From the NCBI GenBank assembly GCA_026770615.1, contig MU632122.1, positions 21,130-31,450 on the forward strand: a stretch of 10,321 bases of DNA, read 5' to 3'. Source of the DNA: Pavlovales sp. CCMP2436. Taxonomy: Eukaryota > Haptophyta > Pavlovophyceae > Pavlovales. The translations under genes and the position numbers were made by a program. The notes below the pieces were generated by a model. That model saw only the letters and a list, made by a program, of their open reading frames with translations. It was not told the DNA's origin and did no database searches. The first letter of the stretch is position 1. Each line of letters starts with the position of its first letter. This document shows, piece by piece, positions 1 through 7,674 of this stretch.

Positions 1-103
1 CTATTACCACTATGGTATGATTAATTTGTGGTTTATTGATGTTTTGCGTACTTTTTATTAGAATTCTCAGTACTCTGATAAACACTAATAAACATTAGAA
101 AAT

Positions 104-440
104 TGTTTTTATACACGGCACTATGTCGTTAGTACCTATACAATCGCGCACCGTGACGTAGTCACTACTGAATACTGTTAAACATTGGTAAACTTTATTT
201 AAACCTTTATACATACCGCACTATGTCGTTAGTACCTATACAATCGCGCCCCGTGACGTAGTCACTACTGAATACTGTTAAACCTTTATACATACCCTAA
301 TATATTGTTAAATACGTATAAGACATATTTAAACCCTCTTGATACACGTCACTCTCTCGTTATTTTTTTACATACTATTTTATACTGTTAAATACTTATA
401 AGACATATTTAAACCATTTTGACATACTGCACTATGCCGT
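104..440. repeat. Degenerate repeat array at the left end
   Basis: A block starting near GCACTATGTCGTTAG occurs at 118-183 and again, exactly 100 bp later, at 218-283, with one visible difference (A at 150, C at 250). Two weaker relatives follow. The segment TATTTAAACC...ATACA...CACT...CGT is recognisable at 196-230, 326-361 and 406-440, and TGTTAAATAC(G/T)TATAAGACATATTTAAACC occurs at 306-335 and 386-415 with an 80-bp period. Both 66-bp copies contain GTGAC-GTA-GTCAC, a short hairpin. Arrays like this can be terminal repeats, replication iterons or promoter arrays; nothing here decides between them. No open frame of note overlaps them. Confidence 0.85.
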
Positions 441-469
441 CTGATATTTTTATTTCTTCATAAACCGCG

Positions 470-520
470 CGGCTCCACGCAGTGGTAAGAAGGTACTCGT
501 CTATGCGACGGATGTCGCTT
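470..520. other. GC-richer patch with two small hairpins
   Basis: In otherwise AT-rich noncoding DNA, this patch can form CCAC-GCA-GTGG (475-485) and GCGAC-GGAT-GTCGC (505-518). It lies between the left repeat array and the first GGGGAGGTT iterons. It could be part of a structured replication or packaging site, or a piece of a structured RNA. I could not fold it into a tRNA, because there is no T-loop TTCRA element and no matching acceptor arms. The function is unknown. Confidence 0.4.
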
Positions 521-549
521 AACGGGTTTTTAAAATAGCTTATCGGGAT

Positions 550-606
550 GGGGAGGTTGAAAACAGGATGGGGAGGTTTTGGGGAGGTTCAAAATACAAC
601 CTCCCC
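550..606. repeat. GGGGAGGTT iterons, first cluster
   Basis: The 9-mer GGGGAGGTT occurs in direct orientation at 550-558, 570-578 and 581-589, and inverted as AACCTCCCC at 598-606. The last pair forms a hairpin with an 8-base loop. Together with the second cluster at 689-793 this makes an iteron field of about 250 bp. Short G-rich direct and inverted repeats near a primase-helicase gene suggest a binding site for a replication initiator. That role is inferred, not shown. Confidence 0.8.
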
Positions 607-688
607 ATGCTTCTTAACGTATTATATTATTCTTTTTACGTATTATTATACTATTTTATCGATAAATATATAATATAACATATAAAAT

Positions 689-793
689 GGGGAGGTTGGG
701 GAGGTTGACTTCTAAAATTGAAAAAAATTAAGAAATTTATAAAACCTATTATATTCTTAAACATATTATGAACCTCCACCTCCCCACCTCCCC
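689..793. repeat. GGGGAGGTT iterons, second cluster with inverted arms
   Basis: Two abutting copies of GGGGAGGTT (689-697 and 698-706) face a degenerate inverted group at 771-793, read as AACCTCC, ACCTCCCC and ACCTCCCC. The 64-bp spacer is very AT-rich. A tandem pair of 9-mers facing an inverted set across an AT-rich stretch is the same design as the GGTGCCACC palindrome after the helicase gene at 5456-5557, though the words differ. An AT-rich spacer between iterons would suit a DNA-unwinding element. This is a candidate origin only. Confidence 0.8.
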
Positions 794-1082
794 AATATCG
801 TTTAACTAAGTAGGACAAGTTTTCGGCTAAATTTTACCCAACGATAGGATTGCGTATTTATATAATCTCGATAGTATCGTACGGAAAGACGAAAGAAAAA
901 TAAGCCGTATAAATAGCGTAGTTCGGTCCCTTCCCAATAAAAATCAAAAAAAATTGAATGTAGTGTAGTTCGTAAGATCGTACGCTCAAACGTCAAAGCC
1001 ACACGCTCACGTCATCGGACGTTTTTCTTTTTGCTCTTTTGCGTTTGTTAAAAAAATTGATTTCTAATATTTATTATCTTAG
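794..1082. other. Intergenic stretch with no convincing gene
   Basis: This interval lies between the iteron field and the recombinase promoter. A 66-codon minus-strand frame at 802-1002 has no recognisable motif, no strong start context and a composition expected of a chance frame, so it is not annotated. The region ends in an AT-rich run before the TATATATA element at 1083. I see no RNA gene in it. Confidence 0.5.
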
Positions 1083-1099
1083 TATATATATATAGAACA
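1083..1099 (+). promoter_or_regulatory. Putative TATA-type promoter of the recombinase
   Basis: A (TA)n tract ending in TATATATAGA (1087-1096) sits directly before ATG 1100 and 37 bases before ATG 1133. The same 10-mer occurs at 10001-10010, one base before the ATG of the last ORF. Recurrence just upstream of two gene starts suggests a promoter element, although AT-rich DNA makes TA tracts common by chance. Confidence 0.4.
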
Positions 1100-1132
1100 A
1101 TGCCACCTTAAGCAAAAACACCAACACCACCG

Positions 1133-2497
1133 ATGAAAAAACCTATCGCCAATATGACTATAGACGAGCGTAGAAAGTATAAATTAGCGCACTACTACAA
1201 AAACAAAGACGCTATCCAAAAAGAGCGCGTAACGACTGGAATTTTAAACGGTACACGTAAAATCAAACAAAGCACTCTTGATAAATATGGTATCAAGAAA
1301 AACGATGATAACGAAATTGTACTACAAAAAAAACAAAAGATTGTATTTGACAAAAATGATATTGAAAAAAATAATAATACCGATATAGTTAATATTGTCG
1401 TAAAAGCAAATGTACCTATTGAAAATTATAATACGTCAAATGTTAACCTAAACGGTTCAGAGATTAAGAATTTCGTAGCTACCGTTTTAAAATTCGACCC
1501 TATTAAGGTAGGAAATTCACAAACGCTTGGCGTGAATGAGATCAATCAATATTTAAATATTCCTGATAATTTATTTAAATTACACAACGAAAATTATGAC
1601 GCGTTGAAAGATCTGACACCTTGGTTAAGTAATACTAAGGAATTGATTGATATTATTAATTCGAATACTAAATGGAAGACCGATAGCAGTCGTGCTAAAT
1701 TTCTTGGTAGAATTTTAAAACTAAGGAGATTATTCCAACCCTTGAAAAATCGCATGTCGCAGAATACATACGAAGAATTGGACGCTCAGTATAAGCGTTG
1801 GGATGGTATTGCTACGATAACGCAGCGAACAAAATCGTCGTCAACCTTGTTTTATTCATTCGATGCTATTAAAAGCGAGGTGTTAAGAGTTTTTGGTCAA
1901 AAATCATATGAATTTTTGTTAATGTTGCTATACGACAATGTTATCGCCCGTGATGACTTCCAGCTTACGATCGCTTATGAAAAATCTGCAATGGTTTCAT
2001 CCGATGTAAATTATCTATATTTAATATCTCAAAACGAAAGCGAAGTCCATATGAACGCATTCAAAACGAAAGGTTCACTAAATAAATTGGTGTTTAAATT
2101 ATCTAAATCAGTGACTAATTTAATCGTAGAATTACATAGTTCGCTTGATGATTTACCAAACAAGTTAATTCCAAACGAAGGCACTAAGTTAGGACCTTAT
2201 ATTTCAAAAATGTTTGCTAAAATTCCTGTTTTTAAAGATGAACGAATTATAGTAAAATACCTACGTCACAGTATAATTTCTATTAAGGTTATGAAATTGG
2301 ATAAAAATGCTACTAATTATGCGGAAAAAGTCAATGATTTGGCTAATCGATCAATGCATTCTGCAGGTATTCAGTCCGCCTATGTCAGTCCACTTAAAAA
2401 CTTGCGTGGCGAACAAATCTTCTCTATTGAAGATGCCGATAAATCTATTGTTGAACTGAAAGAACACTTTACCCGGTCAAAACGAGTAAAAAAATGA
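1133..2497 (+). CDS. Tyrosine recombinase (integrase)
   Basis: Likely a tyrosine-family site-specific recombinase of 454 residues, which would integrate or excise the element by strand exchange through a 3'-phosphotyrosine intermediate. The C-terminal half shows the expected catalytic order: Arg273 in ARDDF, Lys311/313 in FKTKG after a beta-hairpin-like stretch, Arg378 in YLRHS, His409 in MHS and the nucleophile Tyr417 in QSAYV. Arg378 to Tyr417 is 39 residues, normal for the family. The first 110 residues are Lys/Asn-rich with a Y-rich segment and may bind DNA. Start: ATG 1133 opens the uninterrupted frame, but ATG 1100 lies in the same frame right after a TATATATAGA element and is separated only by a UAA at 1109-1111, so the original protein may have begun there. 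It ends in UGA. I recognise it by motif pattern only. Confidence 0.8.
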   Translation: MKKPIANMTIDERRKYKLAHYYKNKDAIQKERVTTGILNGTRKIKQSTLDKYGIKKNDDNEIVLQKKQKIVFDKNDIEKNNNTDIVNIVVKANVPIENYNTSNVNLNGSEIKNFVATVLKFDPIKVGNSQTLGVNEINQYLNIPDNLFKLHNENYDALKDLTPWLSNTKELIDIINSNTKWKTDSSRAKFLGRILKLRRLFQPLKNRMSQNTYEELDAQYKRWDGIATITQRTKSSSTLFYSFDAIKSEVLRVFGQKSYEFLLMLLYDNVIARDDFQLTIAYEKSAMVSSDVNYLYLISQNESEVHMNAFKTKGSLNKLVFKLSKSVTNLIVELHSSLDDLPNKLIPNEGTKLGPYISKMFAKIPVFKDERIIVKYLRHSIISIKVMKLDKNATNYAEKVNDLANRSMHSAGIQSAYVSPLKNLRGEQIFSIEDADKSIVELKEHFTRSKRVKK

Positions 2498-2570
2498 ATT
2501 ACGTAAAATAATTATTTTTTGATAATATTTAAGATTATAATCTAATATATATATTAATATATAAGTCCTT

Positions 2571-2845
2571 ATGGATTCTGTTAAAGTAGTGTCGCAGATG
2601 ACACAATACCGGCGCGATCATCCCGACTATTATGCTTCCGAACTTAAAAAACGTAATGAAAAAATTAAGTTTTTATATCACACAAACCCTGAATATCGTC
2701 AGAAACTTCTAAATTACCATAAGAAAAGACAGGACAATCCAGAGATTAAAAGTCTACACAAGCCTATAAAAAAGCTTATTATGAACGCAAAAAAATGGAA
2801 AAGTTTGAAGCTTCTTTTCAAAAAACCCAAATTGCCGGTGAATGA
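2571..2845 (+). CDS. Small Tyr/Lys/Asn-rich protein, frameshifted
   Basis: This is a basic protein of unknown function with repeated short units such as DHPDYY, TNPEYR and DNPEI. These resemble the Y..N(K/P) units in the GIY-YIG protein tail (8443-9246) and the recombinase N-terminus, so a nucleic-acid-binding role is a guess. The frame opened by ATG 2571 runs to a stop at 2885, but its last 40 or so codons look poor. Losing one base in the A-run near 2748-2751 accounts for this: the other frame continues with helical, charged sequence (YYERKKMEKF) and stops at UGA 2843-2845. I therefore place the real end at 2845. The gene lies between the recombinase and the primase-helicase on the same strand. 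An AT palindrome (AGATTATAATCT, 2532-2543) lies just upstream. Confidence 0.55.
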
Positions 2846-2933
2846 ATTTTTGCCGGTGAAAAAAAATTGCTTTATTTTTTACTAAATTACTTAAACAGAA
2901 TTATCTATAAATTATTATCTTAACTTAATATAA

Positions 2934-5448
2934 ATGAGTTCATTCGGTAAAGTTATTGTTGTTGATATATTTGATCGTAAAAATAAAGTAACGTATGAAA
3001 CCGAAGATGATTATATGAAGGGTATACAGAAATGTAAACATGCCACTGAGCTTATGGGGGGGCCTGATCAGTATATTAAACCAGTATTTGATATCGATGC
3101 GTATTATGATATTGATATTGATGCTGAAATTATTCATATCCAAGCGATATTTATAAAATCTAAAATTAATTATGCTAAACGCGAACCAAGAGAATACAAT
3201 GGTAAGATGAAATACTCATATCGGATTTATGTCGATAATGTTCGTATCAAATGGATCAATATGGTAAGCTTATGTAAGTTACACAAAATTAATAATATTG
3301 ATTATTATGATATGAGTATTTACGCTCAAAATCGGGCTCTTTATACACCATTTACTACAGAAAAAAATAAAGATAATAAACTCGTAATAGTTCCGCCACT
3401 AATTCCGGTAAATTGTTCGATATTTGACTGTTGTGCGTCATATGTACAAGAAAATTATGATACTACATATAATGATAGTTTTGATATGATCAGAATTAGA
3501 GAAGAGAAGAAACAACAAGAAACGAAAGACGCTATTAAAGAAGCAGACGAAAAAGTTGATAAAGTTGATAATGGTGAAATCGAGAAAAAACTTAAGAATA
3601 TTATAAATAATTTTTCTATTAAAAAATGTGACGATTATGATACATGGACAAAGATAGTGTGGTCTATTGTCGGAATTTGTAATAAAGAAGGTGTTGGTAT
3701 GTCTAAATGTTCGAAGTTGGTACATCAGTTTTCGAAAAAATCTAACAAGTACAATGAAGATAAGATTGATGCCCTGTTTGATAAGGCATATAATCGAACT
3801 GATGAGAAGACTAAAGGATGGATTTATCTACTCGATTGTCTCAAGGAAGATAACTTAAAATACTATAATCTTATTAACAACAAAATTATAAAGACGTCTG
3901 AAGAAAATGAAGAAGATCTAAATTTACTTATTAATAAATATATGTCTGAAGTTGATGAGTTTATCGATTATAATGAAACTGATATTATGAAAGCCATTAA
4001 TGATAACGGCACACATGCGTCTATTTCAAATATTACGAAGCTAATTATAAAAGATGGTATTGTATACGATGACGATGTTGATCTATGGTTTCATTGTAAT
4101 ACAAATAATGTATGGAATAAGCGAAACAAACCTATCATTATTAAAGGTCTAATTAAATCGGTTGTACATGAAATATTTATTAAAATGGCTAAAATATTTT
4201 ATAATTCAATTACACCAGATGAGGATGAAGAATTTAATAAGAAAAATGAGAGAAAAGCAAAAGCGGCTAATGAGATCGCGATTAAATCACTTCAAACTCC
4301 ATATTTGAAAGGAGTAGTCGATATGATTATGATCGACTTCTCTAAAAATTGTTTCTTCGAGAAAAAGATCGATAGTTTGGGGAACTTGTTCGCATTCAGT
4401 AACAAGGTACTGGATTGTCGTACTAAAGAGGTGCGTGATATTTTACCGTCTGATTATATAATGAATAATACGGGATATGAATATCCTGATAAGATTGATG
4501 AGGAAGCTAAAACAATCATTGAAGACTATTATACTACTATTTATCCAGACCCAGACGTATGTGCATATATGTGGAATAATGACAGTCTTACGTTAAATGG
4601 TGAAAGAATATTTCAAACGTTTAATATTCATACCGGTTCGGGATGTAATTCAAAAAGTACGAAAATCGCAATGTTAAAAAAGGTTCTTGGCGATTATTTT
4701 ATCGAAGTAAATCCCGAGACTTTTACAAAAGCCGCAAAGGGTGCAAATGCTACGTCGGAGCTTTATCTTGCTAAAGGTAGACGTATGGTATTTTTTAATG
4801 AACCGGAGAGCGACGTAGACAATAAGCTACAGGTGGGAATATTGAAAAAAATAGCTGACGGTCATAAAGGTATCCTAAAGACACGCGGCTTATATAAAGA
4901 TGCAGTCGAGTTTCCTATATTCTTCCGTTTAGAAGGTGCTTGTAACAATAAACCAGTGCTTAGTTCCGTAGACGGCGGTATTGGTCGACGTGTGCGAATT
5001 GTTGACTATCCTACTAAATTTGTCGAAAATCCTGACCCTACTAATAAATATCAGGCTAAACTTGATAATGAATTTGTTAATGATATAACTACTGATACTA
5101 TTCGTGATACATACATTCGTTTATTAATTGACCATTTTATTAACACAAGTTCTATTTCTAAAACTGAAAATGTACCTAAGAAAATCGTAGACGATAGCAA
5201 CGAATACATTGCTGTCTCGAACATTGTGCTTGGTTTCATTATGGATAATTATAAAATTACTGGCAATGATACGGATAAAATTCCATCAAGTGAAATATTC
5301 AATGATTTTAAGAACTATACGAAAGATAAAATGACACAGTCAAAGTTTAAGGACGATATGCTTGGGATTGGTGGGATTAATCATGGTAGGGATAAAAAAA
5401 GGTAAATATTTCTGTGGGCTTGTTAAGCAATTAAATGACGAAGCCTAA
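2934..5448 (+). CDS. Primase-superfamily 3 helicase (D5-like)
   Basis: A replication protein that would make primers and unwind DNA. The N-terminal third fits an archaeo-eukaryotic primase fold: acidic pair in FDID (residues 52-55), a motif II equivalent in YSYRIY (94-99) and a motif III Asp126 in YYDMSIY. A middle region (about 215-310) resembles the PriCT-type linker. The helicase shows Walker A GSGCNSKST (568-576), Walker B MVFFNEP (618-624), motif C Asn671 in CNNKP, and the arginine-finger region GIGRRVRIVDYP (682-693). About 830 residues is normal for viral primase-helicases. The first reading frame stops at 5405. One extra A in the A7 run at 5394-5400 explains this, because the next frame continues with KYFCGLVKQL, a plausible winged-helix end, and stops at 5448. 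Odd points: motif II has Arg where His is usual, and Walker A has Ser for the last Gly. Confidence 0.88.
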
Positions 5449-5455
5449 ATTTAGT

Positions 5456-5557
5456 TAATCGGTGCCACCGGTGCCACTCAAAACCAAACTATTTTTTATT
5501 TGGGGAAGTCTCTCTATGGAAATAGTTTAGTTTTGGGTGGCACCGGTGGCACCGTTA
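5456..5557. repeat. GGTGCCACC iteron palindrome after the helicase gene
   Basis: The left arm (5456-5494) and right arm (5520-5557) are inverted copies of about 38 bp, differing by one indel and two substitutions, with a 25-base loop. Each arm holds two tandem GGTGCCACC-type 9-mers followed by a segment near CAAAACCAAACTATTT. The palindrome begins 8 bases after the probable stop of the primase-helicase. It may be a replication origin or initiator-binding site. It could also form a very stable RNA hairpin that ends the helicase transcript. Confidence 0.85.
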
Positions 5558-5729
5558 AGCTTTTCTCTACCTCTACCTCTATTATATTCTCTATTCTATA
5601 TATTTCTCTTATAAAAGTTAATATATATATATACTAGTATAGTATTAATTTAGTATAAAGTAAAGGTAAAAAGGAAAGGGAAGGAAGCAAATCGGGCAAT
5701 CATTATTTTTTATATATCACAATATTAAG
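5558..5729. other. Intergenic pyrimidine tract, TA tract and purine tract
   Basis: After the palindrome comes a run of CTCTAC units (about 5564-5580), then an AT-rich tract with TATATATATATA, then a purine-rich stretch (GTAAAGGTAAAAAGGAAAGGG, about 5658-5680) before the next gene. The strand asymmetry, pyrimidine first and purine later, is noticeable but has no assigned role. TTTTTTATATATCAC just before 5730 may serve as promoter. Confidence 0.4.
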
Positions 5730-6016
5730 ATGTATTTTATTCAAACGTGTAGAATTTGCGCTCTGCCAGATATGGATAATAATTTACAACAAGATATCCT
5801 AAGCGAATATTTTCATGAAAAATATATTTTGGTCAATACACAAACACATAAAAATTATGAGAGAACTTTAATAATCGTAGACGATATTATTAATTCGAAA
5901 TATAGAGGAGTTTCGTCTATAGTTTTAAAAATTGGGGTATATTCTGGGACAGTCTTGATTTCCTAATTGACAAATATGAAACAATGATATTTGTAAATAA
6001 GAGCAGTTGCAAATAG
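5730..6016 (+). CDS. Small orphan protein, frameshifted
   Basis: I do not recognise this protein. ATG 5730 opens a 78-codon frame ending at 5966. Near the T/A run at 5922-5930 the frame becomes poor, while the neighbouring frame continues with protein-like sequence (FKNWGIFWDSLDFLIDKYE) to UAG 6014-6016. One missing T would join them, giving about 95 residues. There is a Cys pair in TCRIC near the N-terminus but no second pair, so a zinc site is not supported. No membrane segment is evident. It lies downstream of the helicase palindrome and converges with the minus-strand gene at 6041-6499, with only 24 bases between their ends. Confidence 0.45.
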
Positions 6017-6040
6017 TTGATAAATGTATGTGTAAAGAAA

Positions 6041-6499
6041 TTAACGCAAAACATTACGTAACAAACTAAGCCTATCCATTGGTCCAAAATTATACATGAT
6101 TTCTGCCTCTTTATACGGACTTTGTCTAACAATAGGCGGTTCATGGTAATATACTCCGTCGTGTAAACCCGTTAGTTTAGAAGGTTCATTTTTTTCTTCG
6201 ACAACCAAACCTTTTTTATCGTCCAAGATTTGGTTTTTCAACATTTCGATAGTGCTTTTCATGTCTTGTATTTCTTTATCTTGTGAATTCAATTCTCGGT
6301 ACCATTTTGGAGCACGTTTTTCTTTACGATTAGCACGTTCTACTATAGCCCTTTCTTTACGGTTCTCAATCATCAGTTTCAAAGCCTCTTTTTGCTAATC
6401 AGAACGTGGTTTCTTTTCTTTCTTTTCCTTAATCGGTTCTTCAATTTCTTCTTCAATCGCCTCAAAAATCATAACTCCTTCATTATTTTCTTCTTCCAT
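6041..6499 (-). CDS. Charged coiled-coil-like protein with an in-frame UAG
   Basis: The only minus-strand gene supported here. From ATG 6499 (6511 is an alternative) the frame encodes a Glu-rich N-terminus, then KKEKKPRSD, then UAG at 6397-6395 (codon 35), then a basic helical stretch (MIENRKERAIVERANRKEKR), a heptad-like segment (about residues 85-105), and a Pro/Tyr-containing tail ending at 6041. Lys-rich KPRS..Q..AL segments of this kind are, from memory, common in small proteins of PLVs and giant viruses, often without known function. The sequence stays protein-like on both sides of the UAG, so it looks like a single gene with one nonsense change. Initiation at Met codon 6382 would give a 113-residue product lacking the acidic part. 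Coiled-coil formation is inferred. Confidence 0.5.
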
Positions 6500-6509
6500 T
6501 ATAGCTATC

Positions 6510-6732
6510 ATGAACCAAGAAAATAATAATGTAGAAACCGTTTTATCGATGTTTTCAATGCTTGACTTTAGCAAATCAGAAGTTCCCCGTGAAAAACTAT
6601 TGACGAGATCTTAGAAGAATTTCCCGTTTTAAACTATGATTACGGATCCGCATCATACTATGCTAAAAATTCCCGATGTTGCCATATGAAGCATATATAA
6701 TTTTAGAAGAAGAATTAAAAAAAAAAATCTAA
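6510..6732 (+). pseudogene. Small orphan gene with two frameshifts
   Basis: ATG 6510 starts a short frame (MNQENNNVETVLSMFSML...) that stops at a UAG at 6612-6614. Two neighbouring frames carry on the protein-like sequence: from 6602 (DEILEEFPVLNYDYG) and from 6679 (LPYEAYIILEEELKKK), ending at UAA 6730-6732. One missing base near 6591-6601 and one in the A5 run at 6666-6670 would connect all three, for about 74 residues. The product would be an acidic, helical small protein of unknown function. Its ATG overlaps an alternative ATG of the minus-strand gene (6511-6509), so the two genes are back to back with almost no promoter space. Confidence 0.4.
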
Positions 6733-6735
6733 GCC

Positions 6736-6749
6736 ATGTATATAAAACA
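6736..6749 (+). promoter_or_regulatory. TATAAAACAAT element, copy 1
   Basis: ATGTATATAAAACAAT (6736-6751) runs directly into ATG 6750. A near copy, ATGTATTATAAAACAAT, lies at 6982-6998 before the capsid ATG at 7000. Two closely matching copies in front of neighbouring genes suggest a shared late-type promoter. Confidence 0.5.
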
Positions 6750-6952
6750 ATGTACAGATTTAAACCTTCATCTGTCAAATCGCATAATCAGGAATGGATG
6801 CGCAAGGTTTTGGTTCTAAAAATCACATGTGTAAGAAAATGAGCGATTTAGCCGGTGAACTTCCAAAAGAAGCAAAAGAGGTTTTAGAAGTTGCTAAATC
6901 TCTCGGTAAAAAAGCAGTAATGAATAAACTAAGTTCATCCTTTGAGAAATAA
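6750..6952 (+). CDS. Small basic protein, probable frameshift
   Basis: ATG 6750, right after the TATAAAACAAT element, opens a 30-codon frame that stops at 6840-6842. The frame beginning at ATG 6794 carries a better sequence (MDAQGFGSKNHMCKKM, then a helical SDLAGELPKEAKEVLEVAKS segment) to UAA 6950-6952. One missing G near 6791 would fuse the two into about 67 residues. If the frame is not disrupted, the product is simply the 52-residue protein from 6794. It is Lys-rich, helical and without known motif. It lies immediately before the capsid gene and shares its promoter-like element, so a small virion or assembly-related role is a guess. Confidence 0.45.
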
Positions 6953-6981
6953 CAACTTTCACTAAATTTTTTTTCTATCTC

Positions 6982-6998
6982 ATGTATTATAAAACAAT
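6982..6998 (+). promoter_or_regulatory. TATAAAACAAT element, copy 2 (capsid)
   Basis: ATGTATTATAAAACAAT sits one base before ATG 7000. Because this promoter-like word overlaps the upstream in-frame ATG at 6982, the second ATG (7000) is the more likely capsid start. Confidence 0.5.
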
Positions 6999-6999
6999 C

Positions 7000-7674
7000 A
7001 TGGAATCCGTCCTACCAAAATCATTCGAATACGACAAGAAAATTGCCACATCGTCAAAAGCCGAAGCCACTCGCATCACGTTAGCGCCTACGTCAGGGGT
7101 GTCATATGCCGGTCGCGGTCGTATTATTTTCCAATTACCAAGTGGAAGCTCGGGCGTCTATTTTAATCCTAATAATACTTATCTTCAGTATACTCTTCGG
7201 TCGACTGTTCTCGCGACTACACCGTTCGTTCTCGATGGATCTGGTTACTCTCCTATCCAATCTATCGATATCTATTTCGGAAGTGTTCATGTATCAAGCT
7301 TAACTGACGCACATATCTATGGAAATATGTTGATCGACCACACCTGTTCTTCAAGCGATAGAGGCACGTCACTAACCTCGATGGGCTGCGCTGACGCTGT
7401 AGGAGTAGCATTGAATGGAGTGGTTACACCAGGAAACGGTAGAGCGATGGCAGCAGCATCTGGTTCAACTTTAGACGTAGCTATTCCGTTACTCGGTTTA
7501 TTTGGACCTGGCATGTGCTCGAAAGCTATCGCATTATCGTTACTTAATGACGATATCCGCATCGAAATCCAACTCAATCCTATCTTTTCGTGGGTAACTG
7601 GTGCACCTCTGGTTGAAGGCAATGTTTTGATGGAACAAATAAAACTTCAAAGTGAGGTTATTCGAATGTTTTGA
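7000..7674 (+). CDS. Major capsid protein, N-terminal part
   Basis: First part of a probable double jelly-roll major capsid protein, the main building block of an icosahedral virion. The sequence is beta-rich, with many Ser/Thr/Gly/Ala and few Lys, unlike the rest of the window. The segment LDGSGYSPIQSIDIYFGS, followed by YGNMLIDHTCSSSDRG, resembles from memory the 'LDG...I..L.V..GS' and '...L.D.....R' region of PLV-type capsid proteins. The frame continues into the linker LMEQIKLQSEVIR and then hits a UGA at 7672-7674, because a 44-bp unit is present three times. With one unit the frame would run on to 8353, about 421 residues in all, a size normal for PLV capsids. Start chosen at 7000 rather than 6982 because of the promoter element. 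Confidence 0.65.
   Translation: MESVLPKSFEYDKKIATSSKAEATRITLAPTSGVSYAGRGRIIFQLPSGSSGVYFNPNNTYLQYTLRSTVLATTPFVLDGSGYSPIQSIDIYFGSVHVSSLTDAHIYGNMLIDHTCSSSDRGTSLTSMGCADAVGVALNGVVTPGNGRAMAAASGSTLDVAIPLLGLFGPGMCSKAIALSLLNDDIRIEIQLNPIFSWVTGAPLVEGNVLMEQIKLQSEVIRMF

Noticed and set aside
104..440. CRISPR array
   Set aside because: Only two strong copies, with a 66-bp repeat and 34-bp gap and unequal later spacing, no cas genes, and a eukaryotic-virus context.
465..530. tRNA-like element
   Set aside because: The local hairpins do not form a cloverleaf, and there is no T-loop consensus or acceptor stem.
802..1002. 66-codon minus-strand frame upstream of the recombinase
   Set aside because: No recognisable motif, aromatic and low-information sequence, no promoter context; most likely a chance frame in AT-rich DNA.
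7317..7622. 101-codon minus-strand frame inside the capsid gene
   Set aside because: It overlaps a well-supported capsid frame and has no motif of its own.
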